A stretch of 64,000 bases of DNA, from assembly GCA_963922205.1 (NCBI GenBank), contig CAWUHX010000279.1:186001-250000 (forward strand), written 5' to 3'. Positions 9,660-22,100 of this stretch are shown piece by piece; position 1 is the stretch's first letter, and each line of letters opens with the position of its first letter. Source of the stretch: Romanomermis culicivorax. Its lineage: Eukaryota; Nematoda; Enoplea; Mermithida; Mermithidae. The position numbers and the translations under genes were made by a program. A model generated the notes under the pieces. That model saw only the letters and a list, made by a program, of their open reading frames with translations. It was not told where the DNA came from and did no database searches.

Positions 9660-12600
9660 TTATGGCTTAGCAGGTCGTCTCGGTGGAATGATCGGTGGAT
9701 GAAGAGGTGGCAAAGGTGGTAGAGTCACAGTTTCGACGGCTTAAAAACAGTTACAGCAGTAAAATCGGATGAATGCATGAGTAGTATAGGTAATTAATTC
9801 TTATAACACATGAAGATAGTGAAATATTACTTATCTGCTGTTGTCTGTCTGCAACAAAATCGGACCAATCATCGTCGTTGACTGGCGTAGGAATCACGGT
9901 TTCGGCTTCCAATCCGAATCGAACGACTTCTTGTTCTATACGGTCCGGCAGCGCTTGAGGTGACGTTTTCGGTGGCGGCGGCCGTTTCGGCGGAACTTTC
10001 AAAATGGAGGAACTGTTCGAGGCCGACAAAGCCGATTCATTTTCGACTATTGATCACAAAAAAATCATATGAAATTGGCGATGTAAAACATTCGACTCAT
10101 ATTACCAGAAAAATCAATATTCTCCAAATCGTTGCACGACAGATTCGTAACTATGTGGGATTTTACTCCCATTCGATCGGTGGAAAAATCCTCGCCGAAT
10201 TTCGGATCTAATTTATCGTCAATGATCAAACGCTCGAAAGTTTTTTCGAATTGTAGCTGCCAATCTTCGGATTTTAATTTCACATTTATCGTTGTGGAAT
10301 CATCGAGCTTAAACATGGTGATTCGATGCAACTTTTTAAAATCAGTGCCACCTCAAAAATTTGTAGGGCAGCTTAGGGAAACAAAAATGTACCCTAAAAA
10401 ACTTTTAGGAATTTCGTTTTCTAAAAGCTTGAAAAGTGAAAACATATTCTTTCTTGAAAAATGCGGTCATTTTTTTCCTCGAATGCCCGATCCAAAAATT
10501 TGTCACGTATGAGTCGTTTAAAATCAAATCAAAAATTTTCTCGAATGGAAGCTGTGCGGTCTAGCCTGGAAACGCTTTTCTGTACGAAAATGCGTTCCTC
10601 AACCCGAAATCGTAAATTTTTTCGACTATACCAGGACATCAAGCTTCCGGACAATATGTTACTTTTGAGTCATTTGAAAGCATTTCTCGAGAAAATTTTC
10701 ATCAATTCACATCAATTTGTAGATTTTATGATGCTGATGTCAGCAGAATGATCCATTTTTTTTAAATATTTATAATGCATAGAGCGCTGACTAAGTGGTT
10801 ATTGCAAGTTTAGTAGAAATTTTACCTTGGCACCATCCATACTCAACGCTGCTAACGCCATATGTCCGTCATCTAGAATCAACCAAATTTGATCATTGAC
10901 AAATTTGACTAGTAAAATGTGCAAGCTCAATTGGGCTGCTTTTTCGAGCACCCGATCGACCATTCGGCTAGAGAAAACGACGCCTGCGGGCGGCGAAAGA
11001 GTAACAACTACGGTCGAATCTGCCGGGCCTGAATCTTCGAAAACGGAATGTAAAATCCGACGCCGGGCCGAGTCGTTGACTCGGCGGGCGCTGATGGAGA
11101 AAAGGGCGCAGACGGGTCTGGAACAGGAGCATCATAAGTTTTTCATGAAAATTTGACTTTTTCCATTAAACCATATTAAATTGGAAACTTCCAAGTCAAA
11201 CAAATTTAGAAACTTAAAATTTATCATTAATAAAGCGGTTATTCATCTTGAATTTGTAACCTTCGATGGGGAGCTTTCAATTTTGCTTCATAATATCGAA
11301 AATATTCAAATTTTTAAAACAATTGAAAAACGTTCGAACATAAGGATTGAAGTTTATAAATAAATTAATTTAATCATAATTTTTAATTCCATATTCAATT
11401 GAAAACTTTGAAAAAGTATGGGGGAAAAATAAAAAGGCCAATTTTTCTCAGTTTTTGACGTGTGCTAAGCTTGGAGGTTTTAGGACATATGAAACAAAAA
11501 AGTTTCGAAAATTCGTCATAAAAAACCTAATTTAAAAAAGTTTTTACACATGATCGGAACCTTTTTAAACGCTATTTCTGAGAAATGCAACCTTGATTAT
11601 GATAAGTTAAAAATCAGTATTCGTATTTTGTGTAGTTTTGTATGCTGAATATCGTTGCGGCATTTACTTCGCATGGAAGTCAAAATTCGCACGGCTATGC
11701 ATAGTATTTCAAGCTTTGAAATTTTCTTTTCGGTATTTTCTGCTATGTTCACACGATTCAAAAATCAAAGCTTAGAAAGGACATAACCATCATTTTTTGC
11801 AGAAGATATCTCTCTATGATTTGGTATGAAAACTCTCGCTTATTAACACCTTTTACGCTATTATCAAAAAAAGAGATGGAAAAAATGAGAACATCGTTTG
11901 GAGCAATTGAGTATACGGACTCGAGCAGCTACTTAAATAAAGAAAAAAATGTTGCGGCATCTAAAGGGGTGGCCTCGGATGGACTCTTAAATCAATTTTT
12001 TGGAACTTTTTCGTCTCATTCATTAATGACATTTTAAAATTTCGTAAACAGTGTAAAATAAGCGTCGAGAAACTTATTTATACTAAATTACGCAGCATTA
12101 TGTTCTGCGCCTATTGAAGACTTGCCAGAGTTGAGTTTTCCCAAGGCTGAGATATTATTGAACGCCATCTAAAGAGAAATAAACGCCAAAAATGAAAAAA
12201 TTTAAAGTTTCGAGTAATGTATTGGTTTCATGAAAAATGAATATCTTCCATGCATTTCCCGGTACGATTAATTTCTAATTTATCATACGTCAATATAATG
12301 CGGTTGAACTTCTACGAAAATGTGTTTCAAGTTAATATTATATTTGAAAATTTTCTGTATCACAATTTTTAAATTCATCATATGAAGCTTTTTCTTCTAT
12401 CTTTTACCTGTGATCAGAAGTTTTCAATTCAACTCTATTGTACCACGTTTGCCTGCAAAAAGTCAACCCGTTGGCTTTTTGCCACCACAAAATTCGATCG
12501 GTCCACGCCGGGCTTCGACATTTTTCCGACGTATCGTAGTCGTCACTAAATGTATCGTATTTGTACGTAGGTGGGAAATCCAATTGGCCTTCGTTAAAAT

Positions 12601-15600
12601 CCACGAAAGCCTTGGAAAAATGGCACAAGTATTATATCGAAATAGGCTGTTAAATTTTTTTACATTTCCGGCCAATTTTTGATTGGCTAATTGATCCGAG
12701 GATTTTAAAACTGAGAAAGATTTTTCCTTAATCAATTGTTTCACATCATCGCCGTTCATATCGATTCGATAATTAAGATCACCCATCCAGAAAATCAGAT
12801 CGTGAGAGAATAAGTGACGTCCCTGAAAGAATATTGTTCCGTCATAATTTTAAAGTCGAAAAATATAATCTTAGTTATAGTAATTACTAGAGGAAATTGA
12901 ATTTTTCTGCATATTTCTTGATAATCGCTATTTCTTTCTTGTATTTGTGACTGCCCGGCGGCGAAATGTGAACATACAAAACACAACGGCGTACTGTACA
13001 ATAAGAATCGCACGCTGACGGCTCCTTTATTGCCGGCTGCGCCGCCCAAACCGGTTTTTACGGAATCTGTGGCCAAATCTCTGTGGAAAAAGCAAGGTCC
13101 AACAAAAACCGAAAAAATTTCAAGGATAGAGGTTTTTACCTAACGAATGGCGCCAAATGAGGACGAATATATACGAATAAACAAACGCCAACTAATTGAA
13201 GACTGGTTAATAGAATGTAGGATCTGTCGCGCGATAAAACTCGCAGCAATTCTTCGTTCCACATGCGATGATTAACCGAACTAAGAAAAAAATTTCCGAT
13301 GAGATTCGTATCGAACTTGACGATAAAGGAAGGTCTGCCAAAATGGAACACTTGGACTAGTCGCATACATGTGACGGAGCGTCGAGGTCTGAGGGGAAGC
13401 GACTTTTTTGGGGTCGGTGGTCACCGACTCCCCAAAATTTTAAGAGAGCCCCTGGACGAAAAAATTTGATGTTTTCACCAGAAAAGTCCGAAGTCCTAAG
13501 AAGGTTAAAAAATCGTAATTTCTGTCTTAAGAACCGTCAAAAATGTATTTAAAGCGCGAAGCTCCGAGAAAACAGACATTTTTCAGTATTTTTGCGGTTA
13601 AAAGTTTGGGGTCCCAATAACTGGCTAGCCATAGGACTGGAAAATCCTGGGGAGATTACCGAGTGGCTAGCCAGACGTCTGGAGGGGTTCCAATGGCACT
13701 TCTCCCCAATTATATGTTTGCCAAGTCCTATAACTATGTGACAGATGTCTGAAAACGTTCATCTCTTTTCTCCTTCCGACGGATTTGAAAAAAATTTCGA
13801 AAATTTGAATTGAAAATTGAGACCGAAAGAAAAGAGGAGGACTGAAAATTGGTGTTACGAGCCAAGGAAAAATGTTGTCAAACGATTTTCAACTATTTTT
13901 TGGTAAACTAAATTTGAGCAGTGATAATGTGAATAACTCTGTCGCCACATTTTTAATTGAATGACTGTAATATGATTTCCAGGCTCGGTAGACATTTCGT
14001 TTGAAAAATCTAAGGGTAGCAAAATCAATTTAATTTCGATTGAATTAAACACGAATGAAGAAGTTAAAAACCAACCTAGCGTTCATGATATTTGAAGCGT
14101 TTAGATCAACTATTTCTTCAAGTCCAATTGCGTAGATATCAATGGGTTCTTCTGAAATTTTAAAAATATCAGTCATTTTCAAATAACGGCGTAGAAAACT
14201 AAAATCTCAAGTCGATTATTCAAAATTGTCGAACTTTACATTTGAAAAATTACCCGATAAAACCAGGTCATTATGCTTGAAATCCAAAAGCCAATTCGCT
14301 AACGAAGCTTCTCGACGGAATGCAACGCTGTTCAATCTTTGCCCGCCGTTCACATTCCACGTGCCGCAAAATATTTGAACGGGAACGGGGGTTGTGAATT
14401 CGGAACTTCTTTTGAGTATGGCCGATAGAAACGACGGATTTGCTAAATTTTTTCATAAAATCAAAAACAAAGAAAGCATAATTTTAAAATAATTTCTAGA
14501 TAGACTGCAAAGCTGAAAAACATCACGAAATTATTATTATGTACTTACCCACAACGATTGGGCAAGCTTTTAAACAAAAAATGTAAAAAACATCAAAAAG
14601 AACCTAAATAATCACCTTACTTTCCATCAAATCTACGGGCAATAACGAGCATGCTAATTCATAAAAATCCGAACTTAAATTAGTGCCCAGCAAAAATAAA
14701 TCCATCGCCTCTTGTTTCGATCCGTCCATTAAATTATTTTGAATCGTACGAGTGACGGAACGGGAAGCGTCTTTCAGCTTATGTATACAAATAACAATTT
14801 TTACAAATGACCCGAAATGATATTCCTTCATCAAAAATCACTTTGGATTTTCCTTCTAAAGCGCCCGTACCAGCGTAAATACGACTGCATTGATCACCGC
14901 ACGACGTCCACATTTGTCGGAACGTGTCGTCAAAACGAGATTTTATGTTTGCTTTTTCCGATAAACCCAACATTTCTAACTGATAGGACAAAATATTGAG
15001 TCCAAAAAATGACTGCGCGCAATTCGTACGATCCAAGCAATCTAAACAATTGGTTCGAACTTGTCCTGTTTGAACTCTAAATAGAGGATAAGTTGCAAAA
15101 TTCAACGACAACTGCATAAATATTTGGTAACTTCAAAATTTGTTCGTTATTACAGAAGAAGAATCCGCATCGGATCAAATACTCTTTAATTTTGTCATAG
15201 AGTATGGACAAATTTTGGGGCTTGTTATTTTGTCGAACGAGGTCGTGATAATCGAAGTGAATGTAAGGTATATTGCCCTCAAAAGCTTCCATTTGCACCT
15301 TAAATCAGAAAAATAACATACAAATCATGTTTTATAACAATTTTCCAGACGCAACTCCTCGAACTTTTTAGCTTTTCCACATCATTTTTAAGAAAATTCC
15401 CAGGATTTTAAATATGACAGTTGGCTTCTCAGTAACGTGAAATAGCAATAAAATCGTCATGAGAGCGAAAATCAACATTTTCTACACTAAAATGCTAGCG
15501 TTGATGATTTTTTTGCGTTTTTAAACATTTTTGAAAGTGTGGATGTGGAATCAACGGCACGAAAAACCCTACAATTTGAATCGAATAGGAATATCTCAAT

Positions 15601-17918
15601 TTAAAGTTAAAAACAAAACAACATCATTTTATGGTCATTGTGAGGAGAACATTCTCTGAGTTTTTCACTAATATTGTACCAACAATCACGCCAATGCCAA
15701 ATAGATTGAATGTTAAGCCTCGGAAATACGCGAAACAAATTAAAAAAAACGCTTATACTTTCCCAATTATAGATTGACTGTGAACATTTCAAAATTTGAG
15801 TTAAAAGTCAAGACGGAAAAAAAACTTCGTGGGTAAATATATCCGAACAGTTGGAAATGAACAATTGTATCGGGAATTAAGAATAAAGTCCATGAATTTT
15901 CCAGTCTCCGTTTTTATTTTTGTGACCTTCACTGGTTCCAGACTCGCTAGACACTGAAAAAATGGAACTGCAGTCAGTGTTCGACAACTTTTGGCCGAAA
16001 AGCTGCAAATCTATTGAATTGAGTGTCCGCACCTGCCAACTTGAAATGAATACAAAAACATGGTGAAAATTTACCATGTATGCCTCACCGAGCATTTTTT
16101 CGCCCTCTTTATTTCCCAACAGATTGACAACAGCGCAATCTCCGTAATATTTTTGCAACAAATTGAAATGCCTGGAAAATAAAATGGTAAAAATTTTCAC
16201 CTGTGAAAAGCAGGCTTTTCACCTGTGAAAAGCAGGCGCTGACGCTTCGATTCCGCGGCTGAATTTGACTTTGTGAGATCCAATTTGAACGCCCGGTTGC
16301 TCCCAAAATAGCGGCACAGACCCTCGCGTTTGAACGAAAGATGCAACTTTGTTGTCGTAAAAAATAACCTGGAGAGAATCGTTGCATTAAAAAAAAACCC
16401 TCTCAAAAAAAGACAAAAATCGATAAAAATTAGCAAAGATTTTCTCAAATTATCCCAAACTTTACCAAATTCAATTTTTAAGTCGGAGTCTTAGAGGCGG
16501 TGCATTCAAAAATAGAATGTGGGTAAATTCTATCAAACTTGATCGAAGAGGTTTGAAAAATAGCGAAATCGGAAATACTTTATTTCAAGAAAGTGATGCC
16601 ACTTTGTTGAAAATTTTCAAAAACTAACCTGTTCAGTTTCGACAAAATTGGCGACGTGACCTGAATCATTCGTCCCTCGAACGTTGAAACGCGTGCCCAT
16701 TCGTTCGCAGCTTAATCGCGAAATAACGCAAGCGCGCGCTTGTAAATTGCCAACGTAGACGGTTTTGATTTCAACACCGCCGCAAATACAACGCAGCAAC
16801 CAACGATCGACGTCGACGCCGTATTTTTGGAACGGAATGTGTAAACGGCGATTCCTGAAGAATCATTCGGCACGTAAAATTACAATTAATGTTATTAATT
16901 TGAAAAAACTCACCAGAAAAATCTGTGATCGTAAGTAAGCCCTTGAAATCGCTTTTGCGAGCAAAGCGTCAAATCGAAGCACTGATTTCTGGTTGTCGAC
17001 ACGGCAAAATAGAAAGTACCGCTGCTAATCAATTTTTGAATCTGGAAAACGAAGAAGTCAACTATTTACAAAGAATGAGCATAGAATTCAAAATTTTTCA
17101 ACGCTAAAATTCTTCGGTTTCTGATTCCGAAACATTGTGAAGCTCTACTCATACCGAAACCTTAAAAATCAATACAAAATTTATGCGAAATCAACAAATT
17201 TCAGTATAATTTCTTATAATCCAAGGGCAAAAACTTAGAGAAAAACTAAAATATTCTGAGTTTCAAGTGCAACAGGTAAAAAAATTGTAGAATTTGGAAA
17301 AACCATTTTTATTTTATTTAAAGAACTTAAGAGAAAGCTCAGAAAATACGGCAATTTAAAATTTTCCTTTGATAAAGTTTTCTTCATATAGAAAACTTAT
17401 TCCGTTAACAGCCGATTCAAGTTGATGCACATACTTCCACAACCTTGTCGTCAATAGTGGGGACACCCTGATGCAGCGACATCCACATGGGAAGGCACAA
17501 CACGTCCCTGATCATAAACACGTCGAAGTCGTCCAGCTTCCCAACCGATACGCACGCAGTTACGAGGCACAAATAGGCGTGTTGCACATTTTCTATGAAA
17601 TGAAATAAAATTTGGATTGAAAGTCATGTTTAAACCGAATATTCCTACCTTCGTTCATTCGCAGTATACCGAGGCACCCATAGAAATCGAGAACTTTTAC
17701 GTATTGCTTTTTAAAATCTTCGCATTCTGCTGATTCTAAAAATAGGAATAAATCCAAACTTTCGAAATGTTAAGTTTACAGGCATTACTTAAAGTTGCTA
17801 CAATGCCAGACTCGAAGAGAATAAATTCATCCGATTCTTTCGTATTTTCCAAAATGAGACTAACCGGAACATCGGCGTCCAGCTTCTGAGACAATCGGGA
17901 GTAGCGCCCCAAAGCCAT
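9660..17918 (-). CDS. SYNJ: Synaptojanin, phosphoinositide phosphatase (20 exons)
   Basis: Removes 4- and 5-phosphates from membrane phosphoinositides; in animals it drives clathrin uncoating during synaptic vesicle recycling. Exons: 17918-17789, 17735-17649, 17592-17435, 17041-16914, 16854-16629, 16368-16223, 16171-16075, 15298-15132, 15076-14842, 14777-14621, 14442-14254, 14151-14076, 13280-13140, 13080-12888, 12822-12664, 12610-12408, 11117-10826, 10331-10106, 10046-9831, 9739-9660. They total 3,306 nt (1,101 aa plus stop); all introns are GT-AG and all phases agree. SAC domain about 1-505 with catalytic C390-x5-R396 (CLDCLDRT); 5-phosphatase about 530-835 with WNVNGG 539-544, GDLNYR 724-729, PAWTDR 797-802, SDHR 828-831; RRM-like domain about 840-1000; short proline-rich tail with DDDWSDF (possible adaptor-binding WxxF). 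An AG lies just before the ATG, compatible with trans-splicing. Confidence 0.95.
11118..12407 (-). other. Largest synaptojanin intron
   Basis: 1.29 kb between the 5-phosphatase exons and the RRM-like exons. Short ORFs inside show no motif. Confidence 0.7.
13364..13720 (+). mobile_element. hAT-type MITE, CATACATG family, in a synaptojanin intron
   Basis: Starts CATACATGTGACGGAG and ends near TATATGTTTG, and shares the internal TGGCTAGCCA(TAGG) and GGAAAATCCTG blocks with the elements at 33033 and 34119. The flanking 8-mers (13356-13363 and 13721-13728) agree at only 5 of 8 positions, so this is an older copy. It lies in the intron between exons 13 and 12. Confidence 0.65.
16195..16238 (-). 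repeat. 22-bp tandem duplication across a synaptojanin splice donor
   Basis: Two exact 22-bp copies (16195-16216, 16217-16238) each contain the end of exon 6 plus its CAG|GTGA donor. Only the first donor in transcript order (boundary 16223/16222) keeps the frame; use of the second (16201/16200) retains 22 nt and brings an in-frame TGA. Confidence 0.85.
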
Positions 17919-18818
17919 TTTCTAATGACGACTAAACACAACGATATTTTGTTTTCGAGGACACTGTGTAAAAAGTAGAGATCTTCCAGGTACTGCCACT
18001 AGTGTTACTGGTTTTGGTCCAGATAATTGAATTTTGGTGAGAGGTGTTTCAATAGCTTCGAAAACCCCTATCTTCTAGAATCAAAATAGGCTGTTGGTCA
18101 AAACAAATGAACCGCGCGATTTTTGAAATGAAATCAACTTAATTTTTTTTATTTTTTTTGCTGGGCTAAATATTTCACATTAGTTGGCAGATGAGTTGCC
18201 AAGTGCCTCTCAAAGCCGGTGTGCCCAGAGCCGTATTTATCTTGACTACAGACTTATTTCTTTAGAGCAATAGTTGTAGATTGTCTTAATTTCATCACCA
18301 GTCGTCAAAACGGTAAAAAAGTTGTATATCACATAGAGCTTCACAGTTCACACCTGGCACCCGATTTACCTGGGTAGAATAAGAGAAAAGCTACCCGGTA
18401 CCGGCGGGTAAGATCGGGTGTATAGATCGGGTATAAGATGTATTAAAAAAAGCAAAGCAGGTAATGTTGAATGTTGTTCATGTATGTGCAGAAACGACAT
18501 AGTGCATATTGAACAGTTGTTGTGTGCTTTTACTCCTAATCTCCTACACCAAGAATGCTATAAATCTATTTAAAAATTTCCATTACTTGAAGTGTCCCAT
18601 TACTTCAAGCAGGTCCATATTTAGAGGGGCGAAAATTTTTTTAGAATAAAATTTTCAGCAATATCATCATACTTATACATCACATCAAACATAGAATTTA
18701 GCCAATAATTCAGCACACATAAACTAACTGAAAATAAGTCGTCTTTACTGCAAAAATGATTTTTTTTATTCAGTAAATTCTACAAAATCTTGGAAAATTC
18801 CCCCTTTTTTTAAAAATC
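17919..18818. other. Upstream region of synaptojanin
   Basis: Presumed promoter side of the gene. No TATA or other core motif is distinctive. 18355-18430 contains CCCG/GGGTA-rich sequence like the minisatellites at 46 and 48 kb. Confidence 0.35.
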
Positions 18819-19746
18819 CTAAAGCCGTAGGCATACTTGGCCGGTTTTTTTGCGGCCCGCAATTGCGGGTCGGTTGCGGCTCTCACAATGGCATACTTTG
18901 GTGCGGTTCCGCAAAAATGCGGAACCGGAAAACCGCAATTCTAAGCATAGTTAACCGCAATTTCGAACCGGAAATTACTTAAGAGATGCAAGGTTGTAGG
19001 TTTCCGAATCCAAAAGCGTCAAAATGCTTGGGTATGCTCCTAATTGCATGGAAAAGCATCCGTAGGTAGGCACATTATAAACGTTTTTAAAAATGGGGAA
19101 AATTTTTGGAAAATGAAGAAAAAAATTTTGGGTCCGGTTCTCATGTGGAAAAAATCAACCGCTCTAAAAACATCATGTTTTAAAAGCTTAAAAACACTAA
19201 AATAAACCGTCTATGAGCATTTTTAAGCGAAAAAAAGACTTCGAGAAAATTGGGGAAAGAATTTTTACCCCTATCGCCATTTGACGAAAAAGCCGGCGGG
19301 AAAAACAGTGTTCACCAAAATACATCTTTTCAGTTTCCGATTCCCGAAAATTTTTTCGACAATGAGAACCTTGCATAAATTTTTTTCTTTGTTCCCGAAT
19401 TTTTCTCCTCAAAAGATTCCTTAGCAGAAAAAAAACACTGGACAAAGCAAATTCTGGAAATAATTGAGTTTTCTAGTTGATAAAGGTCAGGTATTCAGTG
19501 TTATTCGGCGCGAAACGGCATATACTGTATCAAGTGCGGCTGCCAGAACCGCAAAAAGTACTCCACTCGAGAACTCTTTGCGGGTCGATAAACCGCACTA
19601 AACCGCAATGCGGTTGCGGGTTGCCAACCGCAACCGCATTGCGGTTTTGCGGGTGACTTGCGGGTCGCAATTTTTGAAAACCGCAAAAAAGTGTGCGAGC
19701 CGCAGACTTTTTCGCCCGTTGCGGCTAAGTATGCCTACGGCTTTAG
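18819..19746. mobile_element. Palindrome-rich DNA transposon, 928 bp
   Basis: Terminal inverted repeats of about 26 bp begin CTAAAGCCGTAGGCATACTT at both ends with one mismatch. AATC flanks both sides (18815-18818, 19747-19750), a possible 4-bp target duplication. Near the right end, around 19592-19660, lies a near-perfect palindrome of GCGGTTGCGG-type motifs. The centre (about 19080-19450) resembles the GTGGAAAA repeat family of 40-45 kb, so an older element may be nested. There is no transposase. The superfamily is not assigned. Confidence 0.7.
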
Positions 19747-20297
19747 AATCAAATTGTTGGAGCAACAAGGCTAGTTCACTATCAGCCAGAATGGCCAGTT
19801 GCCCTGGCAACAGATGCTCCATCATATGGCCTAGGAGCAGTCATTTCACACAAATATCCTGATGGATCTGAGAAGCCAATTGCATTTGCTTCGAAGACCC
19901 TCAATGACCATGAAAGGCCTACAGTCAAGTGGAAAAAGAAGCACTTTCAGTCATTTATGGCGTGAAAAAGTTCCATCAATACTTTTTTGGACACGAATTT
20001 GAGCTGAACACAGACAACAAGCTGCTACTAGCCATTTTCAGTCCCAATAAGAAGCTGCCAGTTATGACGATTCAACATCTCCAAATGGGCTATAATTATG
20101 AAATTTGATTCCAGGCAACAGTGAAGCATTGTAATGCAGATGCACTTTCAGGCCTACTAATGGGCCCAGATGATGAGTTTGACAAAAAAGAAGCTTCCCG
20201 CTACTGCGTCAACACCAAAAACATAAATGAATTGCCGATCAGCAAAATCAAATTTGCAAGTTGCCCTCACAAAGACACAATTTTAAAAACAGCCGAG
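19747..20297 (+). pseudogene. Ty3/gypsy RNase H fragment
   Basis: Shows the gypsy RNase H start (A-T-D-A-P-S-Y-G-L-G-A-V), the F-A-S-K-T-L block and the tail with N-A-D-A-L-S. The catalytic Glu and the TDHK region are disrupted by frameshifts near 19925 and stops near 19960-20105. Not functional. Confidence 0.75.
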
Positions 20298-20925
20298 CAG
20301 GCTTTTTTAGTCAGAGCGTGGGCTCCTAAAAGTTGGAAAATGGCTCCTAAAATTTTACTTCAAGGAGCCAATTTGGCTCCGAAAAATTCAGCTGAAGTTT
20401 AACCGAATTTTAGTTGTTTTTCTCTAGTGAACAGATTAAAGACGAAAACTCGGTCGCGAACAACAGTAAGGTCTTACTCAATCAAGAAATCAAATAGCAA
20501 AATTAGATTTTTCATTGATCATCAAATCAGGCTGAACATTTGGACGTGTTGATGCGTTAGCAGAAATGCCACAGCAATTGTAATAATTTTGATTTCGAAA
20601 GTGCTTACAAAATATTGGCTAAAGAAACGCGATATAAAACTGGTGATTTTGCTAATAAACGTAATGAATAAACGTGTCGTGTTTTGACTGAAAATATACT
20701 TTTTTGATGAGTTCCGTTTTGAAAGCGAATTCAAAAAATTTGCCCTATCTGTGATACAAGTAAATTAGGATTAAATACAATCAAACTATACGAATTATAT
20801 AATGCATTAATTTTTATCAAAAGTGTGCATTGATTATTTATGGCCTCTAAAAATGTCTGTTTGGCTCCTAAAAATTTATGTCTAGGAGCCATTTGGCCTG
20901 TAAATTTTTGATGAAAAAAAGCCTG
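20298..20925. mobile_element. hAT-type MITE, CAGGCTTTTTT ends, 628 bp
   Basis: Both ends read CAGGCTTTTTT inwards. Flanking 8-mers CAGCCGAG (20290-20297) and CAGCCAAG (20926-20933) match at 7 of 8 positions. It interrupts the gypsy relic between RNase H and integrase. Internally it repeats GGCTCCTAAAA/GGAGCC blocks near both ends. No transposase. Confidence 0.85.
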
Positions 20926-22070
20926 CAGCCAAGCAATTAATTATTCATGGATGGCCAAGCAAATTATCAATCCCTGTGCCTCAATTATGGCCATACTTCA
21001 GCCAACAGTTATGGCTCAGGAAAGTGATAATTCACTGTGTGCTGTCTTCCCAGCAACTCTCTAATTCCAAAATTCTTCAGCAACTGCACAAAGGTCATTG
21101 GGTAATCATCATAACTAAGCACTTGGCAAGACAATACTGTTGGTGGCTGAACATACACAAAAATATTGGAGAAATGGTTCGAGGATGTGAAGGTTGTCAG
21201 AAAGTAGCCAATGCCCCCAAACAAGAATTTTCAATGTGGCCTGAAGCCTCAAAGCCAATGCAAAGACTCTACATCAACTATGCTGGCCCATTTCACAATG
21301 CCATGTGGTTCATTTGCATAGAGATGCATTCAAAAAGTATCCCATTGTGAAGAAGATGGCATCAACAACAACAAAAGAGGCTACCCTGAAAAGCCAATTA
21401 CCATAAATGAAGGCTTACATGAAACAATTGTATCTGACAATGGAATGCAATTCACATCCAGCAGGATTTTCGCAAGAAAAGGGGCATCAAGCATTTGACA
21501 ACATCACTTTTTCATCTTGCTTCAAATGGAGAAGCTGAACGTTTTGTCCGAACTTTCAAAATGGAAATGGAAAAAGTTTTATGGGTAGGAAGCAATATTG
21601 ATGCCTTGGAACAAATCCTGATTATTTACAGAACACCAAATTCAATCACTGGACAATCACCTGCTGAACTACAGCATGGAAGGCGACACTGCACAGAATT
21701 GGGCAGAATACTTCCAGGCCTAGAAGTTGATATAAAGATGCCACCTCAAGCCAAAAAGTGTAAGTTCAGCATCAATGAAATGGTTTGGAAAAAGAACTTT
21801 TCATCAGGTCCAAAGTGACTCAAAGGCAAAGTAATCAATAAAATTTGCTCAACCATTCATGCCATCTTAGTCAATGGTATTCCAATTCAATACCATCAGA
21901 ATCAGCTTAGAAAGGACCAGTTCAAACCACTAAATACTCAATCAGAAAATACGGCACATTGGCTTTTTCCTCAACTTCAGCAATGGCAAAGTCTGGTACT
22001 AAATAAAATGGATTAAGTCACAGGATTGCAGAATCACACTCACCATGAACAGGATCAAGTTCCAGGAAAG
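20926..22070 (+). pseudogene. Ty3/gypsy integrase fragment
   Basis: The N-terminal zinc-binding HHCC pattern is visible (LHKGHW..., C-E-G-C-Q), followed by the first part of the catalytic core (YINYAGPF, where the first Asp is changed to Asn), then IVSDNGMQF with the second Asp and, in the next ORF (21495-21818), NGEAERFVRTFK with the Glu. Frameshifts near 21350 and 21480 break it. It is inactive both by frame and by loss of the first catalytic Asp. Confidence 0.8.
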
Positions 22071-22100
22071 ACACCAGTTGATGAATCCACAAGAATAAGG

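Larger units (their letters stand above)
19747..22100 (+). mobile_element. Ty3/gypsy relic (RNase H to integrase)
   Basis: Begins in the RT connection/RNase H part and runs through integrase. It has no LTRs, gag or RT core. It is split by the MITE at 20298-20925 and carries several frameshifts and stops. The left edge coincides exactly with the end of the palindromic element at 19746. Confidence 0.8.

Noticed and set aside
15890..16035. An open minus-strand stretch between synaptojanin exons 7 and 8, preceded by AG
   Set aside because: It has no counterpart in synaptojanins, ends in a stop and is not needed; exons 7 and 8 join in phase without it.
16925..17107. Plus-strand ORF over synaptojanin exon 4
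   Set aside because: Antisense shadow of the exon; the minus strand carries the conserved SAC sequence.
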